DNA of 64,000 bases, taken from the NCBI GenBank assembly GCA_037013495.1, contig JAZDXN010000026.1:3100001-3164000 (forward strand), read 5' to 3'. The notes beneath the pieces are model-generated. The model did not search any database, had not been told where the DNA came from, and worked only from the letters and a program-made list of their open reading frames with translations. Positions 25,184 through 39,231 of this stretch are shown piece after piece. Every line of letters begins with the position of its first letter. Positions within the stretch are counted from its first letter, which is position 1. The position numbers and the translations under genes are program-made. Source of the DNA: Hippophae tibetana. Its lineage: Eukaryota; Streptophyta; Magnoliopsida; Rosales; Elaeagnaceae.

Positions 25184-28098
25184 CATTTGGTAAATATGAG
25201 TTACAGCTTTCAACGGAGATACCTTTTGACTCGGGTATCGAAACCACTATTAATATATATCAAATCAAATCTCCTATTAAATTACACAATATTTTTTGGT
25301 CCCGCCAAAGAAAATCGTTTTTGTACCCAAATTAATTCATTTACATCACTTAATAGGTGTTTAAATTTTGTGACGCACCATTTTTATTTTTCTTACTTTT
25401 GGTTTAATTCAATAGAGCTATATAGGAGATATTGGTGCCGACCTAGGGTTGTTTCTTTATATTTTCAATCAGTGTCTATTCTTCACAAAAAATAAGAGAA
25501 GAGAAAAAGAAAGAGGATGTCTTTCACATTTTGAAAAACAACAAAATATTTGGTAAATATGAGTTACAGCTTTCAACGGAGATAACTTTTGACTCGGGTA
25601 TCGAAACCACTATTATTATATATCAAATCGAATCTCGTATTAAATTACACAATATTTTTTGGTACAACATAGGAAAATCGTTTTTGTACCAAAATTACAT
25701 CATTTACATCACTTAATAGGTTTTTAAAGCCATTTTCATTTTTCTTACTTTTGGTTTAATTCAATAGAGCTATATATTAGATATTGGTGCCGACCTAGGG
25801 CTGTTTCTTTATATTTTCAATCAGTCTCTATTCTTCACAAAAAATAAGAGAAGAGAAAAAGAAAGAGGATGTCTTTCATATTTTGAAAAACAACAAAACA
25901 TTTGGTAGATATGAGTTACAACTTTCAACGGAGAGAACTTTTGACTCAGGTATCGAAACCACAATTATAATATATCAAATCGAAGCTCATTTCAAATTAC
26001 ACAATATGTTTTGGTCCCACCAAGGAAAATAGTTTTTGTACCAAAATTACATCGTTTACATCACTTACCGTGTGTTTAAAGCTTTTGACGCACCATTTGC
26101 ATTTTTCTTACTTTTGGTTAAATCAATAGAGCTATACAAAAGATATTGGTACCGACCTAGGGTTGTTTATTTATATTTCCAATAAGTCTCTATTATTCAA
26201 TAAAAAATAAGAGAAGAGAAAAAGAAAGAGTGTGGCGTTCACATTTTCAAAAACAACAAAACATTTGGTAAATATGAGTTACAACTTTCAATGGAGATAA
26301 CTTTTGACTCGGGTATCGAAACCACTATTATTATATATCAAATTGAATCTCATATTAAATTACACAATATTTTTTGGTACAACATAGGAAAATCTCTTTT
26401 GTACCAAAATTACATCATTTACATCACTTAATAGGTTTTTAAAGTTTGTGACGCACCATTTTCATTTTTCTTACGTTTGGTTTAATTCAATAGAGCTATA
26501 TAGTAGATATTGGTGCCGACCTAGGGCTGTTTTTTTATATTTTCAATCAGTCTCTATTCTTCACAAAAAAAAAAGAGAAGAGAAAAAGAAAGAGGATGCC
26601 GTTCCCATTTTCAAAAACAACAAAACATTTGGTAAATATGAGTTACAGCTTTCAACGGAGATAACTTTTAACTCGGGTATCGAAACCACTATTATAATAT
26701 ATCAAATTGGAGCTCGTTTTAAATTACACAATATGGTTTGGTCGCACCGAGGAAAATCATTTTTGTACCCAAATTACATCGTTTACTTAACTTACCGAGG
26801 GTTTAAAGTTTTTCACGCACCATTTTCATTTTACTTAGTTCTAGTTTAATTCAATAGAGCTCAAAAGGAGATATTGGTGCCAACCTAGGGTTGTTTCTTT
26901 ATATTTTGAATAAGTCTCTATTTTTTCAAGAAAAAAATAAGAGAATAGAAAAAAAAAGAGGATGTCGTTCACATTTTGAAAAACAACAAAACATTTGGTA
27001 AATATGAGTTACAGCTTTCAACGGAGATAACTTTTGACTCGGGTATCGAAACCACTCTTATTATATATCAAATCGAATCTCGTATTAAATTACACAATAT
27101 TTTTTGGTACAACATAGGAAAATCGTTTTTGTACCAAAATTACATCATTTACATCACTTAATAGGTTTTTAAAGCCATTTTCATTTTTCTTACTTTTGGT
27201 TTAATTCAATAGAGCTATATAGTAGATATTGGTGCCGACCTAGGGCTGTTTCTTTATATTTTCAATCAGTCTCTATTCTTCACAAAAAATAAGAGAAGAG
27301 AAAAAGAAAGAGGATGTCTTTCACATTTTGAAAAACAACAAAACATTTGGTAGATATGAGTTACAACTTTCAACGGAGATAACTTTTGACTCAGGTATCG
27401 AAACCACTATTATAATATATAAAATCGGAGCTCATTTCAAATTACACAATATTTTTTGGTCCCACCAAGGAAAATAGTTTTTGTACCAAAATTACATCGT
27501 TTACATCACTTACCGTGTGTTTAAAGTTTTTGACGCACCATTTGCATTTTACTTAGTTCTAGTTTAATTCAATAGAGCTATAAAGGAGATATTGGTGCCA
27601 ACCTAGGGTTGTTTCTTTATATTTTGAATAAGTCTCTATTTTTTCAAGAAAAAAATAAGAGAATAGAAAAAAAAAAGAGGATGTCGTTCACATTTTGAAA
27701 AACAACAAAACATTTGGTAAATATGAGTTACAGCTTTCAACGGAGATAACTTTTGACTCGGGTATCGAAACCACTCTTATTATATATCAAATCGAATCTC
27801 GTATTAAATTACACAATATTTTTTGGTACAACATAGGAAAATCGTTTTTGTACCAAAATTACATCATTTACATCACTTAATAGGTTTTTAAAGCCATTTT
27901 CATTTTTCTTACTTTTGGTTTAATTCAATAGAGCTATATAGTAGATATTGGTGCCGACCTAGGGCTGTTTCTTTATATTTTCAATCAGTCTCTATTCTTC
28001 ACAAAAAATAAGAGAAGAGAAAAAGAAAGAGGATGTCTTTCACATTTTGAAAAACAACAAAACATTTGGTAGATATGAGTTACAACTTTCAACGGAGA
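24976..28098 (+). repeat. Segmental duplication, copy 1 (3123 bp, partner 6854 bp downstream)
   Basis: Anchors are 25184 (B), 25547 (C), 25899 (D'), 26262 (E), 26626 (F), 26992 (C), 27344 (D/F chimera) and 27711 (C). All match 32038 to 34565 with shifts of 6854-6855 bp. Shared rare variants are caaaatatttgg at 25547, aattcatttac near 25338, ctttcatatttt near 25875, a damaged gagcta/gagctc-aaaagg near 26855, and the D/F chimera itself. The match ends where copy 1 becomes D' (gagagaac, 28099) and copy 2 becomes D (gagataac). About ten differences are visible by eye, such as ttttaactcgg near 26669. Confidence 0.9.
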
Positions 28099-28809
28099 GA
28101 ACTTTTGACTCAGGTATCGAAACCACAATTATAATATATCAAATCGAAGCTCATTTCAAATTACACAATATGTTTTGGTCCCACCAAGGAAAATAGTTTT
28201 TGTACCAAAATTACATCGTTTACATCACTTACCGTGTGTTTAAAGCTTTTGACGCACCATTTGCATTTTTCTTACTTTTGGTTATATCAATAGAGCTATA
28301 CAAAAGATATTGGTACCGACCTAGGGTTGTTTATTTATATTTCCAATAAGTCTCTATTATTCAATAAAAAATAAGAGAAGAGAAAAAGAAAGAGTGTGGC
28401 GTTCACATTTTCAAAAACAACAAAACATTTGGTAAATATGAGCTACAACTTTCAATGGAGATAACTTTTGACTCGGGTATCGAAACCACTATTATTATAT
28501 ATCAAATTGAATCTCTATTAAATTACACAATATTTTTTGGTACAACATAGGAAAATCGTTTTTGTACCAAAATTACATCATTTACATCACTTAATAGGTT
28601 TTTAAAGCCATTTTCATTTTTCTTACTTTTGGTTTAATTCAATAGAGCTATATAGTAGATATTGGTGCCGACCTAGGGCTGTTTCTTTATATTTTCAATC
28701 AGTCTCTATTATTCAATAAAAAATAAGAGAAGAGAAAAAGAAAGAGTGTGGCGTTCACATTTTCAAAAATAACAAAACATTTGGTAAATATGAGCTACAA
28801 CTTTCAATG
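28099..28809 (+). repeat. Irregular D'-E/C joint before the 1448-bp HOR
   Basis: Anchors are 28063 (D'), 28426 (an E monomer with a C-type 3' half, including the 11-bp deletion; 352 bp) and 28778 (start of an E/A/E mosaic). In the 28426 monomer the 3' end reverts to tcaataaaaaataag, an E-preceding form. This stretch fits none of the local periods and looks like a joint between independently amplified blocks. Confidence 0.78.
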
Positions 28810-31800
28810 GAGATAACTTTTGACTCGGGTATCGAAACCACTATTAATATATATCAAATCGAAGCTCGTATTAAATTACACAGTATTTTTTGGTCCAGCC
28901 CAAGAAAATCGTTTTTGTACACAAATTACATCGTTTACATCACTTAATAGGTGTTTAAAGTTAGTGACGCACCATTTGCATTTTTCTTACTTTTGGTTTA
29001 ATTCAATAGTGCTATATAGGAGATATTGGTGCGGACCTAGGGCTGTTTTTTTATATTTTCAATCAGTCTCTATTCTTCACAAAAAAAAAAGAGAAGAGAA
29101 AAAGAAAGAGGATGCCGTTCCCATTTTCAAAAACAACAAAACATTTGGTAAATATGAGTTACAGCTTTCAACGGAGATAACTTTTGACTCGGGTATCGAA
29201 ACCACTATTATAATATATCAAATTGGATCTCGTTTTAAATTACACAATATGGTTTGGTCGCACCGAGGAAAATCATTTTTGTACCCAAATTACATCGTTT
29301 ACTTAACTTACCGAGGGTTTAAAGTTTTTCACGCACCATTTTCATTTTACTTAGTTCTAGTTTAATTCAATAGAGCTATAAAGGAGATATTGGTGCCAAC
29401 CTAGGGTTGTTTCTTTATATTTTGAATAAGTCTCTATTTTTTCAAGAAAAAAATAAGAGAATAGAAAAAAAAAGAGGATGTCGTTCACATTTTGAAAAAC
29501 AACAAAACATTTGGTAAATATGAGTTACAGCTTTCAACGGAGATAACTTTTGACTCGGGTATCGAAACCACTCTTATTATATATCAAATCGAATCTCGTA
29601 TTAAATTACACAATATTTTTTGGTACAACATAGGAAAATCGTTTTTGTACCAAAATTACATCATTTACATCACTTAATAGGTTTTTAAAGCCATTTTCAT
29701 TTTTCTTACTTTTGGTTTAATTCAATAGAGCTATATAGTAGATATTGGTGCCGACCTAGGGCTGTTTCTTTATATTTTCAATCAGTCTCTATTCTTCACA
29801 AAAAATAAGAGAAGAGAAAAAGAAAGAGGATGTCTTTCACATTTTGAAAAACAACAAAACATTTGGTAGATATGAGTTCCAACTTTCAACGGAGATAACT
29901 TTTGACTCAGTTATCGAAACCACTTTTATAATATATCAAATCGGAGCTCATTTCAAATTACACAATATTTTTTGGTCCCACCAAGGAAAATAGTTTTTGT
30001 ACCAAAATTACATCGTTTACATCACTTATCGTGTGTTTAAAGTTTTTGACGCACCATTTTCATTTTTCTTAATTCTGGTTTAATTCAATAGAGGTATACA
30101 AGAGATATTGGTGCCGACCTAGGGTTGTTTATTTAAATTTTCAATAAGTCTCTATTATTCAACAAAAAAAATTAGAGAAGAGAAAAGGAAATAGGATGTC
30201 GTTCACATTTTCAAAAACAACAAAACATTTGGTAAATATGAGTTATAACTTTCAAAAGAGATAACTTTTGACTCGGGTATCGAAACCACTATTAATATAT
30301 ATCAAATCGAAGCTCGTATTAAATTACACAGTATTTTTTGGTCCAGCCCAAGAAAATCGTTTTTGTACACAAATTACATCGTTTACATCACTTAATAGGT
30401 GTTTAAAGTTAGTGACGCACCATTTGCATTTTTCTTACTTTTGGTTTAATTCAATAGTGCTATATAGGAGATATTGGTGCGGACCTAGGGCTGTTTTTTT
30501 ATATTTTCAATCAGTCTCTATTCTTCACAAAAAAAAAAGAGAAGAGAAAAAGAAAGAGGATGCCGTTCCCATTTTCAAAAACAACAAAACATTTGGTAAA
30601 TATGAGTTACAGCTTTCAACGGAGATAACTTTTGACTCGGGTATCGAAACCACTATTATAATATATCAAATTGGATCTCGTTTTAAATTACACAATATGG
30701 TTTGGTCGCACCGAGGAAAATCATTTTTGTACCCAAATTACATCGTTTACTTAACTTACCGAGGGTTTAAAGTTTTTCACGCACCATTTTCATTTTACTT
30801 AGTTCTAGTTTAATTCAATAGAGCTATAAAGGAGATATTGGTGCCAACCTAGGGTTGTTTCTTTATATTTTGAATAAGTCTCTATTTTTTCAAGAAAAAA
30901 ATAAGAGAATAGAAAAAAAAAGAGGATGTCGTTCACATTTTGAAAAACAACAAAACATTTGGTAAATATGAGTTACAGCTTTCAACGGAGATAACTTTTG
31001 ACTCGGGTATCGAAACCACTCTTATTATATATCAAATCGAATCTCGTATTAAATTACACAATATTTTTTGGTACAACATAGGAAAATCGTTTTTGTACCA
31101 AAATTACATCATTTACATCACTTAATAGGTTTTTAAAGCCATTTTCATTTTTCTTACTTTTGGTTTAATTCAATAGAGCTATATAGTAGATATTGGTGCC
31201 GACCTAGGGCTGTTTCTTTATATTTTCAATCAGTCTCTATTCTTCACAAAAAATAAGAGAAGAGAAAAAGAAAGAGGATGTCTTTCACATTTTGAAAAAC
31301 AACAAAACATTTGGTAGATATGAGTTCCAACTTTCAACGGAGATAACTTTTGACTCAGTTATCGAAACCACTTTTATAATATATCAAATCGGAGCTCATT
31401 TCAAATTACACAATATTTTTTGGTCCCACCAAGGAAAATAGTTTTTGTACCAAAATTACATCGTTTACATCACTTATCGTGTGTTTAAAGTTTTTGACGC
31501 ACCATTTTCATTTTTCTTAATTCTGGTTTAATTCAATAGAGGTATACAAGAGATATTGGTGCCGACCTAGGGTTGTTTATTTAAATTTTCAATAAGTCTC
31601 TATTATTCAACAAAAAAAATTAGAGAAGAGAAAAGGAAATAGGATGTCGTTCACATTTTCAAAAACAACAAAACATTTGGTAAATATGAGTTATAACTTT
31701 CAAAAGAGATAACTTTTGACTCGGGTATCGAAACCACTATTAATATATATCAAATCGAAGCTCGTATTAAATTACACAGTATTTTTTGGTCCAGCCCAAG

Positions 31801-31816
31801 AAAATCGTTTTTGTAC
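28810..31816 (+). repeat. 4-mer higher-order repeat, 1448 bp, 2.08 copies (A/E-F-C-D)
   Basis: Anchors 28778, 29142, 29508 and 29860 repeat at 30226, 30590, 30956 and 31308, and then 31674, all shifted by 1448 bp. Interval lengths are 364, 366, 352, 366. Private shared variants are tgtacacaaatt, caatagtgctat, gagttccaac, accacttttataat and gtttatttaaat. I saw no difference between the two copies inside the repeated part, making it one of the youngest duplications here. In this 4-mer the B slot is filled by F. Confidence 0.92.
29081..29112 (+). other. Longest purine-only tract (32 nt), example of a tract present in every monomer
   Basis: Every monomer ends in an A/G-only run of about 23-25 nt containing the exact mirror repeat aagagaagagaa. 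In E-type ends the single interrupting T is missing, giving 32 consecutive purines, as here and at 16430-16461; the same form recurs near 26570, 30529 and 33418. Purine-pyrimidine mirror repeats can adopt triplex (H-DNA) structure, an established property of such sequence. Whether this one does so in vivo is inference. Confidence 0.7.
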
Positions 31817-31829
31817 CCAAATTACATCG

Positions 31830-34800
31830 TTTACATCACTTAATAGGTGTTTAAAGTTTGTGACGCACCATTTTCATTTTTCTTACTTTTGGTTTAATTC
31901 AATAGAGCTATATATGAGATATTGGTGCGGACCTAGGGCTGTTTCTTTATATTTCCAATCAGTCTCTATTCTTCACAAAAAATAAGAGAAGAGAAAAAAG
32001 AAAGAGGATGTCGTTCACATTTTCAAAAACAACAAAACATTTGGTAAATATGAGTTACAGCTTTCAACGGAGATACCTTTTGACTCGGGTATCGAAACCA
32101 CTATTAATATATATCAAATCAAATCTCCTATTAAATTACACAATATTTTTTGGTCCCGCCAAAGAAAATCGTTTTTGTACCCAAATTAATTCATTTACAT
32201 CACTTAATAGGTGTTTAAATTTTGTGACGCACCATTTTTATTTTTCTTACTTTTGGTTTAATTCAATAGAGCTATATAGGAGATATTGGTGCCGACCTAG
32301 GGTTGTTTCTTTATATTTTCAATCAGTGTCTATTCTTCACAAAAAATAAGAGAAGAGAAAAAGAAAGAGGATGTCTTTCACATTTTGAAAAACAACAAAA
32401 TATTTGGTAAATATGAGTTACAGCTTTCAACGGAGATAACTTTTGACTCGGGTATCGAAACCACTATTATTATATATCAAATCGAATCTCGTATTAAATT
32501 ACACAATATTTTTTGGTACAACATAGGAAAATCGTTTTTGTACCAAAATTACATCATTTACATCACTTAATAGGTTTTTAAAGCCATTTTCATTTTTCTT
32601 ACTTTTGGTTTAATTCAATAGAGCTATATAGTAGATATTGGTGCCGACCTAGGGCTGTTTCTTTATATTTTCAATCAGTCTCTATTCTTCACAAAAAATA
32701 AGAGAAGAGAAAAAGAAAGAGGATGTCTTTCATATTTTGAAAAACAACAAAACATTTGGTAGATATGAGTTACAACTTTCAACGGAGAGAACTTTTGACT
32801 CAGGTATCGAAACCACAATTATAATATATCAAATCGAAGCTCATTTCAAATTACACAATATGTTTTGGTCCCACCAATTAAAATAGTTTTTGTACCAAAA
32901 TTACATCGTTTACATCACTTACCGTGTGTTTAAAGCTTTTGACGCACCATTTGCATTTTTCTTACTTTTGGTTAAATCAATAGAGCTATACAAAAGATAT
33001 TGGTACCGACCTAGGGTTGTTTATTTATATTTCCAATAAGTCTCTATTATTCAATAAAAAATAAGAGAAGAGAAAAAGAAAGAGTGTGGCGTTCACATTT
33101 TCAAAAACAACAAAACATTTGGTAAATATGAGTTACAACTTTCAATGGAGATAACTTTTGACTCGGGTATCGAAACCACTATTATTATATATCAAATTGA
33201 ATCTCATATTAAATTACACAATATTTTTTGGTACAACATAGGAAAATCTTTTTTGTACCAAAATTACATCATTTACATCACTTAATAGGTTTTTAAAGTT
33301 TGTGACGCACCATTTTCATTTTTCTTACGTTTGGTTTAATTCAATAGAGCTATATAGTAGATATTGGTGCCGACCTAGGGCTGTTTTTTTATATTTTCAA
33401 TCAGTCTCTATTCTTCACAAAAAAAAAAGAGAAGAGAAAAAGAAAGAGGATGCCGTTCCCATTTTCAAAAACAACAAAACATTTGGTAAATATGAGTTAC
33501 AGCTTTCAACGGAGATAACTTTTGACTCGGGTATCGAAACCACTATTATAATATATCAAATTGGAGCTCGTTTTAAATTACACAATATGGTTTGGTCGCA
33601 CCGAGGAAAATCATTTTTGTACCCAAATTACATCGTTTACTTAACTTACCGAGGGTTTAAAGTTTTTCACGCACCATTTTCATTTTACTTAGTTCTAGTT
33701 TAATTCAATAGAGCTAAAAAGGAGATATTGGTGCCAACCTAGGGTTGTTTCTTTATATTTTGAATAAGTCTCTATTTTTTCAAGAAAAAAATAAGAGAAT
33801 AGAAAAAAAAAAGAGGATGTCGTTCACATTTTGAAAAACAACAAAACATTTGGTAAATATGAGTTACAGCTTTCAACGGAGATAACTTTTGACTCGGGTA
33901 TCGAAACCACTCTTATTATATATCAAATCGAATCTCGTATTAAATTACACAATATTTTTTGGTACAACATAGGAAAATCGTTTTTGTACCAAAATTACAT
34001 CATTTACATCTCTTAATAGGTTTTTAAAGCCATTTTCATTTTTCTTACTTTTGGTTTAATTCAATAGAGCTATATAGTAGATATTGGTGCCGACCTAGGG
34101 CTGTTTCTTTATATTTTCAATCAGTCTCTATTCTTCACAAAAAATAAGAGAAGAGAAAAAGAAAGAGGATGCCTTTCACATTTTGAAAAACAACAAAACA
34201 TTTGGTAGATATGAGTTACAACTTTCAACGGAGATAACTTTTGACTCAGGTATCGAAACCACTATTATAATATATAAAATCGGATCTCATTTCAAATTAC
34301 ACAATATTTTTTGGTCCCACCAAGGAAAATAGTTTTTGTACCAAAATTACATCGTTTACATCACTTACCGTGTGTTTAAAGTTTTTGACGCACCATTTGC
34401 ATTTTACTTAGTTCTAGTTTAATTCAATAGAGCTATAAAGGAGATATTGGTGCCAACCTAGGGTTGTTTCTTTATATTTTGAATAAGTCTCTATTTTTTC
34501 AAGAAAAAAATAAGAGAATAGAAAAAAAAAGAGGATGTCGTTCACATTTTGAAAAACAACAAAACATTTGGTAAATATGAGTTACAGCTTTCAACGGAGA
34601 TAACTTTTGACTCGGGTATCGAAACCACTCTTATTATATATCAAATCGAATCTCGTATTAAATTACACAATATTTTTTGGTACAACATAGGAAAATCGTT
34701 TTTGTACCAAAATTACATCATTTACATCACTTAATAGGTTTTTAAAGCCATTTTCATTTTTCTTACTTTTGGTTTAATTCAATAGAGCTATATAGTAGAT

Positions 34801-34952
34801 ATTGGTGCCGACCTAGGGCTGTTTCTTTATATTTTCAATCAGTCTCTATTCTTCACAAAAAATAAGAGAAGAGAAAAAGAAAGAGGATGTCTTTCACATT
34901 TTGAAAAACAACAAAACATTTGGTAGATATGAGTTACAACTTTCAACGGAGA
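31830..34952 (+). repeat. Segmental duplication, copy 2 (partner at 24976-28098)
   Basis: Anchors are 32038 (B), 32401 (C), 32753 (D'), 33116 (E), 33480 (F), 33847 (C), 34199 (D/F chimera) and 34565 (C). The order and interval lengths equal those of copy 1 except for two single-base length changes in A-runs. Private changes include ctatatatgagat near 31912, caccaattaaaat near 32878, acatctcttaat near 34010 and gatgcctttcac near 34170. Two copies separated by 3.7 kb of other HOR material imply a multi-kilobase exchange followed by local amplification between them. Confidence 0.9.
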
Positions 34953-35314
34953 TAACTTTTGACTCAGTTATCGAAACCACTATTATAATATATCAAATCG
35001 GAGCTCATTTCAAATTACACAATATTTTTTGGTCCAACCAAGGAAAATAGTTTTTGTACCAAAATTACATCGTTTACATCACTTATCGTGTGTTTAAAGT
35101 TTTTGACGCACCATTTTCATTTTTCTTAATTCTGGTTTAATTCAATAGAGCTATACAAGAGATATTGGTGCCGACCTAGGGTTGTTTATTTATATTTTCA
35201 ATAAGTCTCTATTATTCAACAAAAAAAATTAGAGAAGAGAAAAGGAAATAGGATGTCGTTCACATTTTCAAAAACAACAAAACATTTGGTAAATATGAGT
35301 TATAACTTTCAAAA
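34953..35314 (+). repeat. D monomer and start of an A/E/A mosaic, joint between blocks
   Basis: The D monomer anchored at 34917 has the private gtccaaccaagg. The next unit (anchor 35283) opens as A (gagttataactttcaaaagag in its first 40 bases) and becomes E-like at 35315. No HOR period covers this stretch and no gene is present. Confidence 0.72.
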
Positions 35315-38300
35315 GAGATAACTTTTGACTCGGGTATCGAAACCACTATTATTATATATCAAATTGAATCTCTATTAAATTACACAATATTTTTTGGTAC
35401 AACATAGGAAAATCTTTTTTGTACCAAAATTACATCATTTACATCACTTAATAGGTTTTTAAAGTTTGTGACGCACCATTTGCATTTTTCTTACTTTTGG
35501 TTTAATTCAATAGAGCTATATAGGAGATATTGGTGCGGACCTAGGGCTGTTTCTTTATATTTCCAATCAGTCTCTATTCTTCACAAAAAATAAGAGAAGA
35601 GAAAAAAGAAAGAGGATGTCGTTCACATTTTCAAAAACAACAAAACATTTGGTAAATATGAGTTACAGCTTTCAACGGAGATACCTTTTGACTCGGGTAT
35701 CGAAACCACTATTAATATATATCAAATCAAATCTCCTATTAAATTACACAATATTTTTTGGTCCCGCCAAAGAAAATCGTTTTTGTACCCAAATTAATTC
35801 GTTTACATCACTTAAAAGGTGTTTAAATTTTGTGACGCACCATTTTTATTTTTCTTACTTTTGGTTTAATTCAATAGAGCTATATAGGAGATATTGGTGC
35901 CGACCTAGGGTTGTTTCTTTATATTTTCAATCAGGGTCTATTCTTCACAAAAAATAAGAGAAGAGAAAAAGAAAGAGGATGTCTTTCACATTTTGAAAAA
36001 CAACAAACATTTGGTAAATATGAGTTACAGCTTTCAACGGAGATAACTTTTGACTCGGGTATCGAAACCACTATTATTATATATCAAATCGAATCTCGTA
36101 TTAAATTAGACAATATGTTTTGGTACAACATAGGAAAATCGTTTTTGTACCAAAATTACATCATTTACATCACTTAATAGGTTTTTAAAGCCATTTTCAG
36201 TTTTCTTACTTTTGGTTTAAATCAATAGAGCTATATAGTAGATATTGGTGCCGACCTAGGGCTGTTTCTTTATATTTTCAATCAGTCTCTATTCTTCACA
36301 AAAAATAAGAGAAGAGAAAAAGAAAGAGGATGTCTTTCACATTTTGCAAAACAACAAAACATTTGGTAGATATGAGTTACAACTTTCAACGGAGATAACT
36401 TTTGACTCAGTTATCGAAACCACTATTATAATATATCAAATCGGAGCTCATTTCAAATTAGACAATATTTTTTGGTCCCACCAAGGAAAATAGTTTTTGT
36501 ACCAAAATTACATCGTTTACATCACTTATCGTGTGTTTAAAGTTTTTGACGCACCATTTTCATTTTTCTTAATTCTGGTTTAATTCAATAGAGGTATACA
36601 AGAGATATTGGTGCCGACCTAGGGTTGTTTATTTATATTTTCAATAAGTCTCTATTATTCAACAAAAAAAATTAGAGAAGAGAAAAGGAAAGAGTGTGGC
36701 GTTCACATTTTCAAAAACAACAAAACATTTGGTAAATATGAGCTACAACTTTCAATGGAGATAACTTTTGACTCGGGTATCGAAACCACTATTATTATAT
36801 ATCAAATTGAATCTCTATTAAATTACACAATATTTTTTGGTACAACATAGGAAAATCTTTTTTGTACCAAAATTACATCATTTACATCACTTAATAGGTT
36901 TTTAAAGTTTGTGACGCACCATTTGCATTTTTCTTACTTTTGGTTTAATTCAATAGAGCTATATAGGAGATATTGGTGCGGACCTAGGGCTGTTTCTTTA
37001 TATTTCCAATCAGTCTCTATTCTTCACAAAAAATAAGAGAAGAGAAAAAAGAAAGAGGATGTCGTTCACATTTTCAAAAACAACAAAACATTTGGTAAAT
37101 ATGAGTTACAGCTTTCAACGGAGATACCTTTTGACTCGGGTATCGAAACCACTATTAATATATATCAAATCAAATCTCCTATTAAATTACACAATATTTT
37201 TTGGTCCCGCCAAAGAAAATCGTTTTTGTACCCAAATTAATTCGTTTACATCACTTAAAAGGTGTTTAAATTTTGTGACGCACCATTTTTATTTTTCTTA
37301 CTTTTGGTTTAATTCAATAGAGCTATATAGGAGATATTGGTGCCGACCTAGGGTTGTTTCTTTATATTTTCAATCAGGGTCTATTCTTCACAAAAAATAA
37401 GAGAAGAGAAAAAGAAAGAGGATGTCTTTCACATTTTGAAAAACAACAAACATTTGGTAAATATGAGTTACAGCTTTCAACGGAGATAACTTTTGACTCG
37501 GGTATCGAAACCACTATTATTATATATCAAATCGAATCTCGTATTAAATTAGACAATATGTTTTGGTACAACATAGGAAAATCGTTTTTGTACCAAAATT
37601 ACATCATTTACATCACTTAATAGGTTTTTAAAGCCATTTTCAGTTTTCTTATTTTGGTTTAAATCAATAGAGCTATATAGTAGATATTGGTGCCGACCTA
37701 GGGCTGTTTCTTTATATTTTCAATCAGTCTCTATTCTTCACAAAAAATAAGAGAAGAGAAAAAGAAAGAGGATGTCTTTCACATTTTGCAAAACAACAAA
37801 ACATTTGGTAGATATGAGTTACAACTTTCAACGGAGATAACTTTTGACTCAGTTATCGAAACCACTATTATAATATATCAAATCGGAGCTCATTTCAAAT
37901 TAGACAATATTTTTTGGTCCCACCAAGGAAAATAGTTTTTGTACCAAAATTACATCGTTTACATCACTTATCGTGTGTTTAAAGTTTTTGACGCACCATT
38001 TTCATTTTTCTTAATTCTGGTTTAATTCAATAGAGGTATACAAGAGATATTGGTGCCGACCTAGGGTTGTTTATTTATATTTTCAATAAGTCTCTATTAT
38101 TCAACAAAAAAAATTAGAGAAGAGAAAAGGAAAGAGTGTGGCGTTCACATTTTCAAAAACAACAAAACATTTGGTAAATATGAGCTACAACTTTCAATGG
38201 AGATAACTTTTGACTCGGGTATCGAAACCACTATTATTATATATCAAATTGAATCTCTATTAAATTACACAATATTTTTTGGTACAACATAGGAAAATCT

Positions 38301-39231
38301 TTTTTGTACCAAAATTACATCATTTACATCACTTAATAGGTTTTTAAAGTTTGTGACGCACCATTTGCATTTTTCTTACTTTTGGTTTAATTCAATAGAG
38401 CTATATAGGAGATATTGGTGCGGACCTAGGGCTGTTTCTTTATATTTCCAATCAGTCTCTATTCTTCACAAAAAATAAGAGAAGAGAAAAAAGAAAGAGG
38501 ATGTCGTTCACATTTTCAAAAACAACAAAACATTTGGTAAATATGAGTTACAGCTTTCAACGGAGATACCTTTTGACTCGGGTATCGAAACCACTATTAA
38601 TATATATCAAATCAAATCTCCTATTAAATTACACAATATTTTTTGGTCCCGCCAAAGAAAATCGTTTTTGTACCCAAATTAATTCGTTTACATCACTTAA
38701 AAGGTGTTTAAATTTTGTGACGCACCATTTTTATTTTTCTTACTTTTGGTTTAATTCAATAGAGCTATATAGGAGATATTGGTGCCGACCTAGGGTTGTT
38801 TCTTTATATTTTCAATCAGGGTCTATTCTTCACAAAAAATAAGAGAAGAGAAAAAGAAAGAGGATGTCTTTCACATTTTGAAAAACAACAAACATTTGGT
38901 AAATATGAGTTACAGCTTTCAACGGAGATAACTTTTGACTCGGGTATCGAAACCACTATTATTATATATCAAATCGAATCTCGTATTAAATTAGACAATA
39001 TGTTTTGGTACAACATAGGAAAATCGTTTTTGTACCAAAATTACATCATTTACATCACTTAATAGGTTTTTAAAGCCATTTTCAGTTTTCTTACTTTTGG
39101 TTTAAATCAATAGAGCTATATAGTAGATATTGGTGCCGACCTTGGGCTGTTTCTTTATATTTTCAATCAGTCTCTATTCTTCACAAAAAATAAGAGAAGA
39201 GAAAAAGAAAGAGGATGTCTTTCACATTTTG
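35315..39231 (+). repeat. 4-mer higher-order repeat, 1442-1443 bp, ~2.7 copies (E/A-B-C-D)
   Basis: Anchors 35283, 35646, 36008 and 36360 repeat at 36726, 37089, 37451 and 37802, and at 38168, 38531 and 38893. Interval lengths are 363, 362, 352 (351 once), 366. Shared private variants are cacttaaaaggtg, caatcagggtc, aacaacaaacattt (one A lost), aattagacaatat, tttcagttttc and gcaaaacaac. Copy 2 has lost one base in cttattttgg near 37650. The match ends at about 39231, where gaaaaacaac replaces gcaaaacaac. Confidence 0.92.

Noticed and set aside
28820-29365. 181-codon open frame (repeated identically at 30268-30813) and many frames of 61-140 codons elsewhere
   Set aside because: They lie entirely inside satellite monomers, mostly begin at TTG or GTG or at arbitrary ATGs, recur once per monomer type, and differ between copies without visible protection of codons. 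Low-complexity predicted products rich in F, Y, K and S fit AT-rich repeat DNA. No domain is recognisable.
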